Positions 14,842-17,671 of a stretch of 17,671 nt of DNA are shown piece by piece (the stretch's first letter is position 1; every line of letters begins with the position of its first letter). Location: the NCBI GenBank assembly GCA_963808455.1, contig CAWEHT010000138.1, positions 1 to 17,671 on the forward strand. Reading direction: 5' to 3'. The position numbers were made by a program, and so were the translations under genes. The notes under the pieces are model-generated. The model saw only the letters and a program-made list of their open reading frames with translations, did not search any database and had not been told where the DNA came from. Source of the DNA: CAWEHT01 sp963808455 (GTDB lineage Bacteria > Chloroflexota > Anaerolineae > CG2-30-64-16).

Positions 14842-16146
14842 TCAGTACGTATGGTCCGTGCGAGGGATGACGGCATCCGCTTCGGCCACGTCGAGCGGCC
14901 AAACCGTGCGTGCCACACCGCTCTGATTCTGCATCACAACGGCCGCGGCGTATATGTTGTCGCCGTTGGCATCGAACTTGATGTGGTTCGCCGTGTAGGT
15001 CTCCACAGCCGGGCCAGACGTCAGGTCAAGCTGCATGAAGGCGTCGCGCAGGTTGTCAGGGTTGAGCGGATCGTCGGCGTGGATCTGGCCGGACTTCTCG
15101 AGCGCCACATCGAGGACCCACATCGCATAGTAATTCATGCCCGCTGCTTCGGACGGGTTATAGCCGCGCAGGGCATTGAACTCCTGCACGAATTTCTTGT
15201 TGGTCGGGGTGTTCTTGGCCGCGTTGTAGCTATAGGTGTTGGAGTACATCGGCGCCAGGTCTCCCAGCGCCTTGATCGAGCTCGGGTCGGAATAGCCCGA
15301 GGCGCCCATGCCGGCGATATACTTGGGCATGGCGCCCACTTCTTTGAAGGTCTTGGCAAAGAGCACGGCATCCGTGAAGTAAGGAGCCTGCAGCACCACG
15401 TCCGGCTTGGCATTGTTGATGTCGTTGATCATGGAAGAAGCATCGGTGATATCAGAAGAGTATTCCTTCTGGTAGACCACGCTGAGCCCCTGAGCCTTGG
15501 CCTCGGCAATCGCACCCAGGCCCACGCTGTGTCCGAAGCTCGAATCTTCGTTCAGGATCGCCACGCTCTTGAGCGGGAAGTTGTGCTTCTTCGCATAATC
15601 GATCAGAAAGTCGACGTTCGACTTGCCATGCTGGCCGGCGGTCGGGGCCGGGCGGAAGAGGTACTTGCGCCCCATCTGCGTGAGGGTATCGACCAGCGCG
15701 TCGGCGATCAGGATGACCTTCTCGCGGTCGGTCACTTCGGAGACGGCCGTGGTGATGGAGCTGATGTAGGCCCCGAGGATGGCAACGGGGTGATTCTTGC
15801 TGATGATGCTTTCGGCGCCCAGCTTCGCCGTGTCGGCAGTGTCGCCGGCATCTTCGCTGGCCAGTTGCAACTTGAGGCCACCCATCGACTTGATGCCACC
15901 GGCGTCGTTGATGTCTTTGACCGCCAGTTGCATGCCCGCTTGAGCCTCGACCCCAAACACGGCGTTCTTGCCCGTGAGCGGCTCGAGGCAGCCGACAACG
16001 ATCACCTGCGGCAGGGCTTTGCCGGACGTCGCCGCCGCGGCCGTGGGTGCAGGCGCTGCGGCCGGCGCAGCCGCCGGAGCGCACGCGGTCGCCACTATGG
16101 CAACCAGAAGCAGGACGGTTAGAGCGCGCGTGACCTTAGGACACAT
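14842..16146 (-). CDS. livK: Liv-type substrate-binding lipoprotein
   Basis: An intact 434-residue periplasmic-binding protein type I (Peripla_BP_6). The N-terminus MCPKVTRALTVLLLVAIVATAC is a lipoprotein signal with the lipobox ending ATAC. An Ala/Pro linker typical of surface lipoproteins follows. The mature part reads VIVVGCLEPLTGKNAVFGVE, then MQLAVKDINDAGGI, ILGAYISSITTAVSEV and ILNEDSSFGHSVGLGAIAEA, the usual ligand-domain motifs. ATG 16146 has a textbook AAGGAGG 7 nt upstream; the frame extends 16 codons further but without a signal-peptide start. It captures the ligand outside the membrane and delivers it to LivHM. Ligand specificity cannot be read from the sequence; the downstream hydroxylase genes hint at a heterocycle or amide. 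Confidence 0.94.
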   Translation of the reverse strand: MCPKVTRALTVLLLVAIVATACAPAAAPAAAPAPTAAAATSGKALPQVIVVGCLEPLTGKNAVFGVEAQAGMQLAVKDINDAGGIKSMGGLKLQLASEDAGDTADTAKLGAESIISKNHPVAILGAYISSITTAVSEVTDREKVILIADALVDTLTQMGRKYLFRPAPTAGQHGKSNVDFLIDYAKKHNFPLKSVAILNEDSSFGHSVGLGAIAEAKAQGLSVVYQKEYSSDITDASSMINDINNAKPDVVLQAPYFTDAVLFAKTFKEVGAMPKYIAGMGASGYSDPSSIKALGDLAPMYSNTYSYNAAKNTPTNKKFVQEFNALRGYNPSEAAGMNYYAMWVLDVALEKSGQIHADDPLNPDNLRDAFMQLDLTSGPAVETYTANHIKFDANGDNIYAAAVVMQNQSGVARTVWPLDVAEADAVIPRTDHTY

Positions 16147-16190
16147 GGTACTTCCTCCTTTTTGTGATGCGAATGCGATCTCTTCGAGTG

Positions 16191-16304
16191 TCACCGGTGA
16201 AGCAGGCGGGTCGCCATCTTCTCAAGCGGGTTCTGCTTGATGTACACCTCCTCGCGGCAGCGGGCGCATAGCAAGTGGATTGAGAACAGCATATCGAATG
16301 GCAC
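16191..16304 (-). CDS. Possible small CxxC protein upstream of livK
   Basis: A short frame from GTG 16304 (37 residues) or ATG 16292 (33 residues) ends 44 nt before livK. It reads LLCARCREEVYIKQNPLEKM, with a CxxC pair and a charged, helix-like C-terminus resembling half of a zinc ribbon. No ribosome site is visible at either start, and no family was recognised. The composition looks more protein-like than the other frames here, but chance is possible. Confidence 0.25.
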   Translation of the reverse strand: MPFDMLFSIHLLCARCREEVYIKQNPLEKMATRLLHR

Positions 16305-16313
16305 ATGGAGAGG

Positions 16314-16334
16314 CCCACAGAGGGGATCTGTGGG
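16314..16334. other. Leader hairpin, 7-bp stem
   Basis: CCCACAG (16314-16320) pairs with CTGTGGG (16328-16334) around a 7-nt loop. It lies just upstream of the possible CxxC ORF start. Confidence 0.45.
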
Positions 16335-16427
16335 AGGTGGCCGGCTGGCCTGGACGTGTCAGAGTTGCGCTCAACGTGGCGCACATGAGAACTCCGTCGG
16401 CTCTAAGATTCCTGGCCCAGCGTGCTG

Positions 16428-16465
16428 GCTGCCGCAAGACGAGACAGCCTTCCGAGTGCGGCAGC
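16428..16465. other. Leader hairpin, 9-bp stem
   Basis: GCTGCCGCA (16428-16436) and TGCGGCAGC (16457-16465) are perfect complements around a 20-nt loop. A second small palindrome (CCAGC-GT-GCTGG, 16417-16428) adjoins it. Confidence 0.5.
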
Positions 16466-16495
16466 GCGCCCCACGCTCCCACGGAACAAACCTAT

Positions 16496-16516
16496 CCTGG
16501 CAGGCAGCCTGCCAGG
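16496..16516. other. Leader hairpin, 10-bp perfect palindrome
   Basis: CCTGGCAGGC (16496-16505) and GCCTGCCAGG (16507-16516) are exact complements about a single central base. On the minus strand, GGAACA (16546-16541) and TGTTCC (16488-16483) flank it and can form a closing stem. It could be a structured RNA element or a dimeric protein site. Confidence 0.55.
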
Positions 16517-16551
16517 TATCGGATCAATTCACAGGGCACATGTTCCAAATA

Positions 16552-16568
16552 GCGGAATCCGATTCCGC
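16552..16568. promoter_or_regulatory. Palindromic operator at the liv promoter start site
   Basis: GCGGAATC and GATTCCGC are perfect inverted repeats about a single central base. It lies 5 bp past the -10 box, covering about +1 to +15, a typical repressor position. The GGAAT-ATTCC core resembles sites of some IclR-family regulators, but the regulator is not in the window. Confidence 0.55.
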
Positions 16569-16573
16569 AACGA

Positions 16574-16602
16574 AGCATAACACGTTTGGCCAGGAAGGTC
16601 AA
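16574..16602 (-). promoter_or_regulatory. Sigma70-like promoter of the liv-hydroxylase operon
   Basis: On the minus strand TTGACC (16602-16597, 5/6), a 17-bp spacer and TATGCT (16579-16574, 4/6) with a TG extended -10 form a good promoter. It starts just after the Ldh2 gene ends and reads toward livK. Confidence 0.65.
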
Positions 16603-16640
16603 AGGCGCGACGGGCGCCCCGCTCGAAGGCCATCTGATGC

Positions 16641-17671
16641 TCATTCGGCGATCAGATGCCCCAGATCGAGCTCCACGGCCAGCGCCTGGCACGATTGCCA
16701 GACGTGCTCCGGCAGGGCCACTGAGCTCCCATGGGCAGCCACCAGGCCGTTCTCAAGCCACCCGGCACCAGCACTTCGCTGAATCCTTCGGGCGAGGGCC
16801 GACGACTTGAGGTCCCGCACCATGGCGGCCATCCGCTCGCCAAAGGACTCCGGCGGGACGAAATTCGCGGTATCGATGGCGCCGAAGAAATATCCCACGT
16901 TCCCTTCGCCCTCGTAGGGCAGCAGGTTCGCCACCTGCCTTCCGAAAGCGCCACCCGTCAGCACGCCGGAAAGGATGTCGATCAGCAGCGCGATGCCGTA
17001 GCCCTTATGCCCCGCAAAGGGCAGCAGCATGCCGCCGTTGAGTGCCTCATACGGGTCGTTGGTGGGCCGGCCATGGCGATCGTAGGCCCAGCCTGCCGGG
17101 ATCGCCTCGCCCCGCGCCAGCGCAGCCTCGATCTTGCCGCGCGCCACCACACTGGTCGCGATATCGAGCACAAAAGGGCCCGTAGGTGCCGGCACGGCGT
17201 GAGCAGGGGATTGTTGCCATACATGGGCGTGGCGCCGCCCCACGGGGCCATGGTCGGGCCGATATTGCTCATGGCAAAGCCGATCATGCCGGCATTGCAG
17301 GCCTGCATGGCATAGTAACCGGCAGCGCCGAAGTGGTTCAATCACCTGGCGCCGGCCAGCCCAACGCTCGCCACGCACTTTGGCGATCGCCAGTTCCATC
17401 GCCTGCACGCTGGCTACCTGGCCCAGCCCGTTGTCGCCGTCGATGACAACTGCCGCCGGCGTCTCGATCACGACAAGCGGGGCTGCGGGTCGCGGGTTGA
17501 TCCCCACCCGCTCCTCAGCCGGGCCACGTAGATCGGCAGGTAGGCCAGGCCGTGAGTGTGGATGCCGCGGGCGGTCGGCCTCGAGGCGAGTGTGCCCGCG
17601 GTCAACGCGGCATGATCCTCCGGCACGCCCATGTGCACCAGGGCCTCCGCGGCAAAGGCCCGCAGACGATA
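16641..17671 (-). CDS. Malate/L-lactate (ureidoglycolate-type) dehydrogenase, Ldh2 family, partial and frameshifted
   Basis: The gene enters from the right edge without its start and ends at the TGA at 16641. Ldh2-family motifs are seen in order: TARGIHTHGLAYLPIYVARL (family RGxxSHG), INPRPAAPLVVIETPAAVV, DGDNGLGQVASVQAMELAI, NHFGAAGYYAM, IGFAMSNIGPTMAPWGG, GPFVLDIATSVVARGKIEAA, GGMLLPFAGHKGYGIALLID and GEGNVGYFFGAID. These enzymes oxidise 2-hydroxyacids (malate, lactate, ureidoglycolate and similar) with NAD(P). Indels are needed near 17505, 17340-17390, 17202, 16800 and 16765; at the last pair the middle frame reads EGFSEVLVPG. Substrate assignment to ureidoglycolate is only suggested by the hydroxylase genes nearby. 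The promoter of the liv operon begins 39 nt downstream. Confidence 0.82.
   Translation of the reverse strand, partial: SSAGLCRGGPGAHGRAGGSCRVDRGHTRLEADRPRHPHSRPGLPADLRGPAEERVGINPRPAAPLVVIETPAAVVIDGDNGLGQVASVQAMELAIAKVRGERWAGRRQVIEPLRRCRLLCHAGLQCRHDRLCHEQYRPDHGPVGRRHAHVWQQSPAHAVPAPTGPFVLDIATSVVARGKIEAALARGEAIPAGWAYDRHGRPTNDPYEALNGGMLLPFAGHKGYGIALLIDILSGVLTGGAFGRQVANLLPYEGEGNVGYFFGAIDTANFVPPESFGERMAAMVRDLKSSALARRIQRSAGAGWLENGLVAAHGSSVALPEHVWQSCQALAVELDLGHLIAE

Larger units (their letters stand above)
16147..16640 (-). other. Long structured leader and control region of the liv-hydroxylase operon
   Basis: No large gene. It holds, from right to left: a sigma70-like promoter (16574-16602), a palindrome at the predicted start site (16552-16568), a GGAACA/TGTTCC pair (16541-16546 with 16483-16488) enclosing a 10-bp hairpin (16496-16516), a 9-bp hairpin (16428-16465), a 7-bp hairpin (16314-16334) and a possible short CxxC ORF (16191-16304). 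The predicted leader to livK is about 420 nt, long for such an operon. It was not matched to any riboswitch class I know. Confidence 0.5.

Noticed and set aside
14851..16122. 423-codon plus-strand frame opposite livK
   Set aside because: Arg/His/Val-rich antisense shadow without a ribosome site; livK on the minus strand is unambiguous.
1..17671. tRNA, rRNA, phage attachment site or replication origin
   Set aside because: No cloverleaf-like, rRNA-like, integrase-linked or DnaA-box cluster sequence was recognised by eye in the window.

Overview
The window is GC-rich bacterial DNA. An alanine/proline-rich lipoprotein linker, GGGAATA-type heptamer arrays and an ISKra4-family element are compatible with Chloroflexota, but this is a tentative guess. 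Many genes carry single-base indels that break otherwise clearly homologous proteins. Coordinates of broken genes are therefore given for the whole reconstructed gene.

Left part (1-3968, all minus strand): a partial F420-dependent NADP reductase-like protein, then a TetR repressor lying directly behind a SAM-dependent methyltransferase gene. The methyltransferase is split by an intact 1,656-bp ISKra4-type insertion sequence with a clear 9-bp target duplication. It also has an early stop codon. A consensus promoter with an overlapping palindrome, the probable TetR operator, precedes it.

Middle (4096-7616): a NarL/LiaR-type response regulator (+), an AmtB-type ammonium channel (-) and a NarX/LiaS-type sensor histidine kinase (+, two frameshifts). 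The kinase and regulator flank the ammonium channel, and no GlnK gene is visible, so they may form an ammonium-related control unit. A perfect 38-bp palindrome separates the kinase from the next operon.

Right part (7626-16602, minus strand): one apparent operon in the order livK-livH-livM-livG-livF followed by the FAD, [2Fe-2S] and molybdenum subunits of a xanthine-dehydrogenase/CO-dehydrogenase-like molybdenum hydroxylase. Most genes overlap by a few bases. A sigma70-like promoter, a start-site palindrome and an unusually long (~420 nt), hairpin-rich leader with a possible 33-37 codon CxxC ORF precede livK. The far right end holds a type-2 malate/L-lactate (ureidoglycolate-type) dehydrogenase that runs out of the window.

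Taken together, the cluster suggests uptake of a nitrogen-containing or N-heterocyclic compound by the Liv transporter, hydroxylation by the molybdoenzyme, further oxidation by the Ldh2-type enzyme, and ammonium handling by AmtB. The substrate is inference. The best leads are the structured liv leader with its operator, the Amt/two-component arrangement, the in-frame heptamer repeat with G-quadruplex potential inside the Mo subunit, and the uneven clustering of indels.
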